53,634 nucleotides of DNA, taken from Parachlamydiaceae bacterium (GTDB lineage: Bacteria > Chlamydiota > Chlamydiia > Chlamydiales > Parachlamydiaceae). The notes beneath the pieces are model-generated. The model did no database searches and had not been told where the DNA came from. It was given only the letters and a program-made list of their open reading frames with translations. Below are positions 34,770 through 42,014 of the stretch, in pieces. Numbering within the stretch: position 1 is the first letter of the stretch; every line of letters starts with the position of its first letter. The translations under genes were made by a program, and so were the position numbers. The stretch spans positions 1-53,634 of the forward strand of contig JACDHD010000009.1 in the NCBI GenBank assembly GCA_013821265.1, written 5' to 3'.

Positions 34770-34892
34770 AGAGTTTCCTCAAAGGTTCTAGATTATTCAC
34801 AAAGGGAAATTTTCTCGGATTTAAGAATAGAATGCAAGGGGGAACAGGAAGGGGTTGTCCTGAAATCTATTAAGGGCCTCTTTGGTTATCCT

Positions 34893-36887
34893 CTATTCAT
34901 TCTCGATTATTCCCATAGCATTTTTAACAATGCCAGGAATGCTTTCGGCAGCAAAAAGGTCTCCATTTACCGCTGCTTTCTTGGCCCATAAATAAGCTTG
35001 AAGGTTGTCTTTTTCTACGCCATCTCCAAATTCATAGCAATTGGAAAGTCTTCGTTGTGCCTCAGGATTTCCTGCTAGAGCTAAACGTCGAACGGCGTTG
35101 TAATAGGGGACAGAAACTTCAGGTGCAGCACGAACATTTTGTACTTTCTGCCACTTACCATTAATCACGCATTCTTGATGTAAAAGTGCTAATGCATTAG
35201 GGTAGCGTTCACGTAGTCTTGCATCCCCATCCAACAATGCAACGGCTCGAAATTTTGCGTTGATATCGTTTGAGCTAATGGCTGCATCCACAAATGTTGC
35301 TGCCAGGTCAGAGAAATCGGCCTGATAATTTCTCATTGTATGCTGAGTGCGAAGATAAGCATAAACGGCGTCAGGATCGCTGTTGTTATAAAGAGAACGT
35401 TCAAATAAGGGGACAATTTTCATAAAATCGGTTTGGCCCGGCAGATATTTTTTGGCGAACAGTTCTTCAAGCAATTGGGTGCCTTTTAAACCCATATTAG
35501 CAATTTTGGGATCTATCCAGTTTGAACGATTGCCCGTTCTTTTATTCCAATACTCAAAGACTTGCATAAGAGCTAAGGAATGTTTATAGACATTAGGTTC
35601 TTTATTTTCTAAAAATGAGATGAGTTTTCCTCTTATTTCTTTAGACAACTTGTATCGTAAATTGGAGTCGAAGAAATTTTTGTTAAAAAGGGATAAAATC
35701 GTTTCGTTCATGTATTTCGATTGTGGGGTATCGATCAGAAAGGTGATGCATTCATTTGGTTTTTGTAGGAGACGTGCCTCTAGTAAGATGTTACAACTCT
35801 CTCGCAGCGCCTTGACATCATAAAAATTGGCCAACTCCGCTACTTCTAAGAGCTCTTGCATAGATAAAGGATTAAGCGAGTAGGCGCGTTCCCATATTTG
35901 CTGACAAGCTTCTGTGGTGTTGCCTGCATCCATAAATTGCTTCATTAATTCAAAACTTCGATTAGAATACCGTTGAGGAAGTCGCATGGAGGTCGCATCC
36001 TTGTCTGTTTCTGCCGCTGTTTCGCCTACAGATGAAAACTGACTAAATTTTTTCTTATCAATACTGCCTAATTTTTCAAGGCTATTAGACTCGAATTCCC
36101 AGAATTCGGGTTCGTCATCTAATGATGCTACTTCTTTAGAACTGCTTTCTACTTTTGAACTTCGTTCTACGCCAGTACTCAACTCAATTAATGCACTTTG
36201 AGCTTCCACTTGTTCGTTTTGTTCTATTTGCTCAAAAGAATTTTTAAATTGGTGGACAAACGCGAGTTCTTTCTGGGCATCTTTAAAAAGTTTCTGTGTA
36301 TCTTTTACCCTTTGATTCTGTGTGTCCCCCCTGTCCAAAGCGTATCCTGGGGCAACTAGACCAACAAGACCAGGGATACCTACTGCAAAGAAGGCAAGAA
36401 TCCCATAGCCGACTTTGGCTTCCCCAACTGAAGCGTGGGCAGCTCCTGAGGCAGCTCCTGCAAGAGCACCCCCTACAAAAGGAATTACGACACATGCTCC
36501 GAAGAGGATAGCAGATTCCTTTGCAGCCTCTTTGACCCCTGAATGTTTTGCATTTATTGCAAAATCTACTAAAAGCAGTAGCATTGAGCAGCTAGCAATT
36601 GCCACTATAGGGATTCCTAAAGTTCCAAGAGAACCTGCAGCAAGGGCGAAGCCAAGCATAAAGCCGGCAACCCAAGATGTGAGGCTCATGAGTGTTCCTA
36701 TGTGTACATGACCATCGGCACGATATAGTTCCTTTGGTATATCTTTAGCAATCGCTCGTTCAAGGGTAGCAATCTCTCGTTCAAGGTTAGTAATTGCTTT
36801 TTCATGCACGGAACTGCTTTCTTGCTCTGGTAAATTTTGTGGGATCATAGGGACTTGATCGCCGACGCTTACATTGAAACTGCTCAT
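34893..36887 (-). CDS. Membrane-hairpin protein with BTB/BACK-like and Sel1-like regions, candidate inclusion effector
   Basis: The 664-residue protein has a coiled-coil start (about residues 25-50), two strongly hydrophobic pairs rich in Gly/Ala (about 66-110 and 125-187), a charged linker, a Ser/Glu-rich disordered part (about 225-310), and a helical C-terminal half. Around residues 345-375 the pattern ELLEVAELANFYDVKALRES matches the C-terminal part of BTB domains that lead into BACK, with more helix pairs after it. Near the end (about 611-650) is a Sel1-type repeat, CYEFGDGVEKDNLQAYLWAK. BTB and Sel1 modules are common in environmental chlamydiae and often tied to host ubiquitin ligases. 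GGAGGGG precedes the ATG, 35 bases after the TPR gene. Domain calls are by eye. Confidence 0.6.
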   Translation of the reverse strand: MSSFNVSVGDQVPMIPQNLPEQESSSVHEKAITNLEREIATLERAIAKDIPKELYRADGHVHIGTLMSLTSWVAGFMLGFALAAGSLGTLGIPIVAIASCSMLLLLVDFAINAKHSGVKEAAKESAILFGACVVIPFVGGALAGAASGAAHASVGEAKVGYGILAFFAVGIPGLVGLVAPGYALDRGDTQNQRVKDTQKLFKDAQKELAFVHQFKNSFEQIEQNEQVEAQSALIELSTGVERSSKVESSSKEVASLDDEPEFWEFESNSLEKLGSIDKKKFSQFSSVGETAAETDKDATSMRLPQRYSNRSFELMKQFMDAGNTTEACQQIWERAYSLNPLSMQELLEVAELANFYDVKALRESCNILLEARLLQKPNECITFLIDTPQSKYMNETILSLFNKNFFDSNLRYKLSKEIRGKLISFLENKEPNVYKHSLALMQVFEYWNKRTGNRSNWIDPKIANMGLKGTQLLEELFAKKYLPGQTDFMKIVPLFERSLYNNSDPDAVYAYLRTQHTMRNYQADFSDLAATFVDAAISSNDINAKFRAVALLDGDARLRERYPNALALLHQECVINGKWQKVQNVRAAPEVSVPYYNAVRRLALAGNPEAQRRLSNCYEFGDGVEKDNLQAYLWAKKAAVNGDLFAAESIPGIVKNAMGIIENE

Positions 36888-36922
36888 AACCCCTCCAGAA
36901 TTTAAAATTTCAATTTTAAAAG

Positions 36923-37609
36923 TTACAGTTTTTTAAGGAGTTCACTGATTTCTCGGTATTCGCTGCTATCTTTTTGATGGTAGAGTTCCATTTCTTGAAG
37001 GGCTGTTTGGCAGATTTCTTTGGCTAAATCTTTGCGGTTTCTAGAGAGAAAATGGTTAGCCGCACAGAGACAAAAGAGCGGACTGTCCGAGCAGAGGGGC
37101 ATTGCCATTTCATAGATTTTATCAGCGTTTTCCATTTCGCCCTGTTCTTGGAAGCAGAGAGCGATTCCAATCCAAGCGGGAGAGTAAAAAGGGTTCAGGT
37201 CGGTGATAAAACGGAACATAGCGTTTGCTTCAACAAAATGGCGGTCTGCGAATTTTCGTTTGGCGATATTGGCTAAAAACCTAAAATCGTCGTTTGTTAA
37301 TTCGACGTCGCCCTTTACCTTTTCATGTAGAACTTTAGAGCGGAAGGTAAGAGCATATTTTCGCATGATCGCGTCTAGTTGCTTGAGCTCCTCTTCCTTA
37401 ATCGTTTCATAAAAGAATAGAAGGCCTTCCTGGACATCTTCTTGGAATTTTTGATAGAGGACATCGATTCCCTTCTTTAATTCGTCCAATTGGCTTTCTT
37501 TTGATTTTAAGGGGGAGTCCTTTAGGGATGCAGATAAGGTTTCGAGGAGATACTGTTTAAATTCACGTTCATTTGTCTCAAGAATTTTTACCATTTTTTT
37601 GGATTCCAT
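36923..37609 (-). CDS. TPR protein resembling SycD/LcrH class II type III chaperones
   Basis: The 228-residue protein has an N-terminal charged coiled coil (about residues 10-85) and then three TPR-like units (about 105-205). The units run as FVEANAMFRFITDLNPFYSPAW, IGIALCFQEQGEMENADKIYE and FCLCAANHFLSRNRKDLAKEI (parts shown). The spacing and the GIALCFQEQGEMENA pattern resemble the 'GLGaCrQalGqyeqA' core of SycD/LcrH chaperones, which escort proteins with paired hydrophobic helices. The gene just downstream, 35 bases away, encodes such a protein, so a chaperone-substrate pair is a natural reading. The N-terminal extension is longer than in SycD (about 160 residues). AAAGGA precedes the ATG. 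A generic TPR protein is the alternative. Confidence 0.6.
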   Translation of the reverse strand: MESKKMVKILETNEREFKQYLLETLSASLKDSPLKSKESQLDELKKGIDVLYQKFQEDVQEGLLFFYETIKEEELKQLDAIMRKYALTFRSKVLHEKVKGDVELTNDDFRFLANIAKRKFADRHFVEANAMFRFITDLNPFYSPAWIGIALCFQEQGEMENADKIYEMAMPLCSDSPLFCLCAANHFLSRNRKDLAKEICQTALQEMELYHQKDSSEYREISELLKKL

Positions 37610-37814
37610 AGGTACATCCTTTAGATTGTATCCATTTAGTTGGTGTAAAATATCATTATAACAGTAAATTAATTACATAAAACAGCTTTTTTAGTTAATT
37701 ATTAGTTTGTACTAAAAAGGCGGTAGCCGCTACCGGTTGCAATGGACAATGGACTGATTAAGACAATTGCATAAGTCAAACGAGGCAAAAAAAGCCTAAA
37801 GGGCGAATGTGCTA

Positions 37815-37963
37815 TTTGGAGTGCGGGACCTTGGTCCCGCTTTCATAGGGGTCGGCTTGACGACCCCATCTAAGAATACTTGTAAGCAATTTGCAACAAA
37901 TCTTCTAAGAAACATCGGCAAGCCGATGTTTGTGAAAACGGGACCAAGGTCCCGGACTCCAAA
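37815..37963. repeat. Family C repeat (C2)
   Basis: The ends are TTTGGAGTGCGG and CCGGACTCCAAA, complements with one mismatch. The inner blocks GGGACCTTGGTCCC, GGGGTCGGCTTGACGACCCC, ACATCGGCAAGCCGATGT and GGGACCAAGGTCCC match those of C1 in order, but one left block is exchanged (GACCTTGGTC for TGGCTTGCCA). The common end module lies upstream at 37758-37777. The remaining parts of 37610-38063 are AT-rich leader and the euo terminator. Confidence 0.8.
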
Positions 37964-38007
37964 TAGGAAAAGGCCTTTAATTATCTTAACACTTAAGTTT
38001 TAAAGAC

Positions 38008-38054
38008 AAAAAAACTTCTCAAAATCATGGCTCTGCCAGGAATTTTGAGAAGTT
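38008..38054 (-). terminator. Rho-independent terminator of euo
   Basis: Read on the minus strand, AACTTCTCAAAAT pairs with ATTTTGAGAAGTT (13-base stem) around a loop of 16 bases, and a T7 run follows. It begins about 10 bases after the euo stop. Confidence 0.9.
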
Positions 38055-38063
38055 AGGGGAAAA

Positions 38064-38480
38064 TTAACCAGCGACTCTAGCGTCTTTTTTGTTTGAATTC
38101 TTAGCAGCGTAGTCTTTAAGATCTTCGCCAGAAATTACCCAAGCAGCACCTTTACGATGAGCTTTAAGGGCGCCAATGCGTGTCGCATAGTAAATTTTCT
38201 GAGCTGGCACGCTAAGCATGCGAGCTGCTTGATTCACAGAAAAGAGGCCTTTTGAGTTGTCAAAAAGCAATTCGCCGTCAAATCGTGATTTAGAACGGGA
38301 ATATTTATGCTTGCGATACTCTTCAAGATCGTCAAGATGGATTGTCCATCGTGTTGTATCTTTCTTCGCCTTCAATTTGTTCAATTTAATAGCAACGTAA
38401 ATTGCTTGTCTTGTTACTTTATTAAGTTTAGCAGCTTCCGTAATGGAAACTAGCTTATTTTCCGTTTTATTATTAGACAT
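38064..38480 (-). CDS. euo: EUO, chlamydial early regulator (tandem excisionase-type HTH)
   Basis: EUO is a DNA-binding protein made early in the chlamydial cycle that represses late genes. The 138-residue product contains two copies of a MerR/excisionase-like winged helix: residues about 10-58 (SITEAAKLNKVTRQAIYVAI and then RWTIHLDDLEEYRKHKYS) and about 78-128 (FSVNQAARMLSVPAQKIYYA and then AAWVISGEDLKDY). Both helices and the 'R/A-W-x-I' wing strands are well kept. It is shorter than C. trachomatis EUO (about 180 residues), which has extra ends. AAGGAG lies six bases before the ATG. It is transcribed away from tsp across a 390-base region that probably holds control sites for both. Confidence 0.88.
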   Translation of the reverse strand: MSNNKTENKLVSITEAAKLNKVTRQAIYVAIKLNKLKAKKDTTRWTIHLDDLEEYRKHKYSRSKSRFDGELLFDNSKGLFSVNQAARMLSVPAQKIYYATRIGALKAHRKGAAWVISGEDLKDYAAKNSNKKDARVAG

Positions 38481-38551
38481 ATTGTCTCCTTTTTTATATG
38501 ACTATGAATTAATTAAATTTTTTCAAAAATTACATAACACCTGTTAAAAGT

Positions 38552-38592
38552 GTGGCTTTTCACTAACTTCCTAAGCGTTAGCCACTTTTTTT
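38552..38592. promoter_or_regulatory. Imperfect hairpin in the euo upstream region
   Basis: GTGGCT (38552-38557) and AGCCAC (38580-38585) pair, with CTAAC/GTTAG as an inner or competing stem, and a T7 run follows on the plus strand. No plus-strand gene lies before it, so it may be a terminator against antisense reading or an operator for euo. The AT-rich remainder of 38481-38803 shows no other clear signal. Confidence 0.45.
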
Positions 38593-38803
38593 ACGTATTA
38601 AGTTAATATCATGCCATAAAAAAGAATTGAAAACAAGCGTTTTTTTTACCTTTTTCATAAATTTTTCAGAGAGACAGTTGTAGCATTGATGTGAGACAAT
38701 TTTTTGAGAAATAAAAAATTAGGCAATTGCAAACTGAGTGAGCATAAGGTCATCGATTTTTTGATTTAATGGAGTTTTGCCATTGTTTCAGATCAAAAAA
38801 AAT

Positions 38804-38818
38804 AGCACATCTTGTGCT
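38804..38818. promoter_or_regulatory. Operator-like palindrome touching the tsp -35 element
   Basis: AGCACA-TCT-TGTGCT is a perfect 6-3-6 palindrome whose last base is the first base of the -35 hexamer. Its position would let a bound dimer block or help RNA polymerase. Confidence 0.5.
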
Positions 38819-38846
38819 TCACATAAACAGCAACCCCAGCTATAGT
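38818..38846 (+). promoter_or_regulatory. Promoter of tsp
   Basis: TTCACA (38818-38823), a 17-base spacer and TATAGT (38841-38846) lie 26 bases before the ATG. Confidence 0.6.
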
Positions 38847-38872
38847 GGCGAAAAAAATTAGGTGATGGGTAT

Positions 38873-40861
38873 ATGTTAACGCGTTTTTTATTCATTTTTT
38901 GTCTGATGTGCATTCCCTTTATAGCAGAGGCCACTAAGCTCCCGCAGCTTACTCCGAGCATTGTAACTGCTAAGATCAACGAAATCATGAAATCACATGC
39001 CAGCTATAAACAGCTAGACACAGAGGTGATGAAGCGCACGTTGCAAAATTACATTGAGTTATTAGATCCAAATAAGACCTATTTTCTCGAAATCGACATC
39101 AGCCAGTGGATAAACCCATCTCCTGAGTTATTAGATCAGGTCCTTGCAGACTATAACAAAAGTCAGTTTTTAATATTTTTTCAAATACATGATAAAATGA
39201 TTCAAGCGATCAATCGACGTCATCTCCTGGAAAAAGAGATCGATCTGCAAACGCTACCTAAGCATGTCAGTGTGAAAGAATTTAAAGATCTAAAATGGGC
39301 GCACTCCGAGCAAGAACTCCTAGATCGCTGGAGTAAAATCAGAGCCTTACAGATAGAAGCCTCATTGAAAATGAGCGATGATTTAAAAGAAAAGGCTCTG
39401 CAGAGAATAGCCAAAAGCCAAACGAAGTATGAAGGGGAAATTCTAGATACCAACACGGTTAATCGCGAACGAAAAGTGTTGACCAACGTTCTTAAAGCAA
39501 CCTCTTCCGCTTTGGATGCACACACAGCCTATTTTACCCCGGATGAAGCTTCTCAATTTATGATCCATGTGCAGCAACGTTTATTTGGCATTGGAGCACA
39601 GCTGCGCGACGATATTAATGGCTTTACGATTACTAAAATTATCGAAGGGGGCCCTGCAGCCGAGGGAAAAGAGCTAAAGCTCAAAGACCGTGTCATAGCT
39701 GTCAACGGAGAACCTGTTGTAGGGATGGATATCATCGAAGCGGTAGATCTCATTCGCGGCGAAAAGGGGACTCCAGTTACGTTGACAGTCATTCGAGAGG
39801 TTAAAGAAGAGGATAAGACAAGAGAAGAGCGCAAAGATATCGTTATCCGACGCAACGAAGTGGTTTTGAAAGAAACCCGTTATTCCGCAACTCACGAACC
39901 CTTTGGAAACGGAATCATAGGGTATTTGCGCCTTTATTCTTTTTATCAAGATTCCGAGTTTTCCTCAGCGATTGATCTGGCAAAAGCGATCAATGACATG
40001 AAAAAAGAGGGCGATCTGCAAGGGGTCATTTTAGATTTGCGTTACAATACTGGTGGCTTGCTAACTCAAGCTGTAGAGGTAGCTGGATTATTTATCACCA
40101 AAGGTCCTGTTGTTTCCGTGAAAGATCATACCGGTGCAATTCAGCACCTACGCGACTTAGATGGTACAACGGCTTGGGATGGACCTTTAATTATTTTAAT
40201 CAACCGTGCAAGTGCTTCTGCTTCGGAAATTGTCGCACAAACATTGCAGGACTATGGAAGAGCGTTAATTATAGGGGATGATCACAGCTACGGGAAAGGA
40301 ACGTTCCAAACGTTTACTCTCAACACTGGCAGCGAAAATGCTGTGAATCCTGAAGGTGAGTATAAGGTTACACGAGGCAAATACTACACGGTATCGGGAA
40401 AAACACCACAATTGACTGGTGTCATTTCAGATATTGTAGTGCCTGGAGCCCTTTCAGAATTAGATGTGGGAGAAAAATTTGCTAAATATCCGCTACAAAA
40501 CGATCAGATTAAAGAAAATTTTGACGACGATCTTTCAGATGTGCCCTTCACACAGCGGCACAAAGTGCGCATGCTGTATAAGTTCAATCTTCAGCAACGT
40601 TTAACCACTTACCAGCCCTTTTTAGAAAAGCTCAAACACAATTCTGTGCATCGCATTGCTCATAATAAAGGGTACCAAGCGCTGCTGAGCGATTTAAAGA
40701 AAGAGAGCGATGATAGCGAAGCGGATATCGCTGCAGAGCAAGGGTTTGATGATTCAACAGAACAAACAAGTCAAAGCGATTTGCAGCTGAATGAAGCCTA
40801 CAACATTATGAAAGACCTTATTATGCTGGAATATGTTGCTAAGGGTACGCCTCAAGCCTAA
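38873..40861 (+). CDS. tsp: Tail-specific protease (S41 family, CT441/Prc-like)
   Basis: The 662-residue periplasmic protease has a signal peptide (about residues 1-20), an N-terminal helical domain, a PDZ domain (about 238-325, with FGIGAQLRDDINGFTI and VIAVNGEPVVGMD), and a catalytic domain with the Ser in NRASASASEIV (about Ser449) and the Lys in SYGKGTFQT (about Lys475). These match Ser452 and Lys477 of E. coli Prc in position and spacing. A C-terminal DUF3340-like helical region follows. The C. trachomatis counterpart CT441 degrades proteins with non-polar C-termini. The promoter is 26 bases upstream, and euo runs the other way. A short remnant of repeat family C lies after the stop. Confidence 0.92.
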   Translation: MLTRFLFIFCLMCIPFIAEATKLPQLTPSIVTAKINEIMKSHASYKQLDTEVMKRTLQNYIELLDPNKTYFLEIDISQWINPSPELLDQVLADYNKSQFLIFFQIHDKMIQAINRRHLLEKEIDLQTLPKHVSVKEFKDLKWAHSEQELLDRWSKIRALQIEASLKMSDDLKEKALQRIAKSQTKYEGEILDTNTVNRERKVLTNVLKATSSALDAHTAYFTPDEASQFMIHVQQRLFGIGAQLRDDINGFTITKIIEGGPAAEGKELKLKDRVIAVNGEPVVGMDIIEAVDLIRGEKGTPVTLTVIREVKEEDKTREERKDIVIRRNEVVLKETRYSATHEPFGNGIIGYLRLYSFYQDSEFSSAIDLAKAINDMKKEGDLQGVILDLRYNTGGLLTQAVEVAGLFITKGPVVSVKDHTGAIQHLRDLDGTTAWDGPLIILINRASASASEIVAQTLQDYGRALIIGDDHSYGKGTFQTFTLNTGSENAVNPEGEYKVTRGKYYTVSGKTPQLTGVISDIVVPGALSELDVGEKFAKYPLQNDQIKENFDDDLSDVPFTQRHKVRMLYKFNLQQRLTTYQPFLEKLKHNSVHRIAHNKGYQALLSDLKKESDDSEADIAAEQGFDDSTEQTSQSDLQLNEAYNIMKDLIMLEYVAKGTPQA

Positions 40862-40870
40862 AATGTTCTT

Positions 40871-40903
40871 TTTGGGTGCAGAGGCAAGCCGCCGCACTCC
40901 AAA
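40871..40903. repeat. Family C remnant (C3)
   Basis: TTTGGGTGCAGAGG and CCGCACTCCAAA are the two ends of a C repeat with almost all of the middle missing (33 bases). This looks like an internal deletion product. Confidence 0.65.
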
Positions 40904-40922
40904 GAGGAGGTTCACTCAACAC

Positions 40923-41294
40923 TTAGGTTAGGCGCGTTTTAAGCGTAGCTTCACCAATTCTGTGTCCCAAATAAGCTCCAATCAGCGTAGCAATGGAAAT
41001 AAGGGGTGCATTGGCAGCAATCACACCTCCAACAAAAAGATTTGTTAGCATCTGTACTGTTAAAACAGAAACTATGAGGCATCCCCAATCTGTTAAGTTG
41101 CCAAATGGCTTATCTTTGTCTGAAAAGATTCTAAGAAAAAGATCTCCAATAAGAAAAAAAGCGATCGATACTCCCAACGATGGAATCAACGATACAGGTG
41201 TCAATACTCGTCCAGCAAGAGAACCAATAGCAAGAGCTACACTAAATGTAATTACAGCGTTTTTTTCTTCAGGGGTAAAAGAGGTTGAAGTCAT
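40923..41294 (-). CDS. Small membrane protein, Inc-like, paralogue of the upstream gene
   Basis: The 123-residue protein is nearly all membrane: hydrophobic segments at about residues 13-33, 36-57, 67-90 and 92-112, with a charged loop DKDKPFGN at about 59-66. No signal peptide or known family is seen. It shares with the 144-residue neighbour a start MTS, the length of the segments and an 'AGR-(V/T)-x-T/P...SLG' block, so the two look like old duplicates. Only 8 bases separate them. In C. trachomatis the genes after tsp are crpA (CT442), omcB and omcA; here none of the cysteine-rich proteins is found, and these two hydrophobic proteins take the place. Confidence 0.6.
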   Translation of the reverse strand: MTSTSFTPEEKNAVITFSVALAIGSLAGRVLTPVSLIPSLGVSIAFFLIGDLFLRIFSDKDKPFGNLTDWGCLIVSVLTVQMLTNLFVGGVIAANAPLISIATLIGAYLGHRIGEATLKTRLT

Positions 41295-41302
41295 AATTTT
41301 AT

Positions 41303-41737
41303 CTATCCTAATGTATATCCAGTGCCCCCGAATGGAGAGGCTGGGATTACTGCTGCTGGGCCTGCAGGAACTTGTTGATAACGTTTTGCCAATATTTCTG
41401 CAGCGAGAACTGTTAATAAAAATGCTATAGCAAGAATGTTTGTTTGCAGTACAAGTTCAGCAAAAACTAATTTCGAATTCAAAACAGAAATAACACCAGC
41501 TACAAGGAGAGGAGCTGAAGCTGTATGAAAAGTACTATTTGCTTGAATCCGATTTAGAACCTTACTCATTGAATAAGCAGTCATGACGACTGCCACTGTT
41601 AAACCTAAAGAGGAGAAAAACGTTAAGGAAGTGAATGTGCGTCCTGCAATTCCTGCGACAACCCATGGTGTTAACACACCAGCTGTTTCCCAACGAGTCA
41701 GTTCTGGAGTAGACTGTACTTGATTAGATGATGTCAT
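41303..41737 (-). CDS. Small membrane protein, Inc-like
   Basis: The 144-residue protein has a polar N-terminus (about residues 1-18), hydrophobic segments at about 20-40, 42-60, 72-85 and 95-117, and a Pro/Gly/Ala-rich tail. The pattern of two hydrophobic pairs joined by a short charged loop (KVLNRIQANSTFH) fits inclusion membrane proteins. AAGGAAA precedes the ATG and a good promoter lies 25 bases further up. It leads the two-gene operon with the 123-residue paralogue. Function unknown. Confidence 0.6.
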   Translation of the reverse strand: MTSSNQVQSTPELTRWETAGVLTPWVVAGIAGRTFTSLTFFSSLGLTVAVVMTAYSMSKVLNRIQANSTFHTASAPLLVAGVISVLNSKLVFAELVLQTNILAIAFLLTVLAAEILAKRYQQVPAGPAAVIPASPFGGTGYTLG

Positions 41738-41766
41738 ATTGATTTCCTTGTTTTTTAGTTTTTGTT

Positions 41767-41795
41767 ATTTTATGTCACGTACTTTATTTTGTAAA
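41767..41795 (-). promoter_or_regulatory. Promoter of the two small membrane-protein genes
   Basis: On the minus strand, TTTACA (41795-41790), a 17-base spacer and TAAAAT (41772-41767) lie 29 bases before the ATG. Confidence 0.6.
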
Positions 41796-42014
41796 GTAAT
41801 TAAAGCTGGTTTGTTTGAAGACTAATGCCTTATTTTAGAGTGTCTAGTTTTGCGATCCTGCCCTCCTTGAAAAATGTTACGAAGTAATGCTACGTTTATC
41901 AATATCCTAAGACTCTTCCAGTTCCTTCCAAAATTTTCCTGCTGGACACAATGACTCGGGTTCTGTTATCGTTCCCCAACAGTATCGAAACCCAAAGTAA
42001 GGAAACCCACCGCC

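Noticed and set aside
34521-34991. Plus-strand frame of 156 codons at the gltX start
   Set aside because: It is antisense to gltX and the intergenic gap, has no family match, and gltX is certain.
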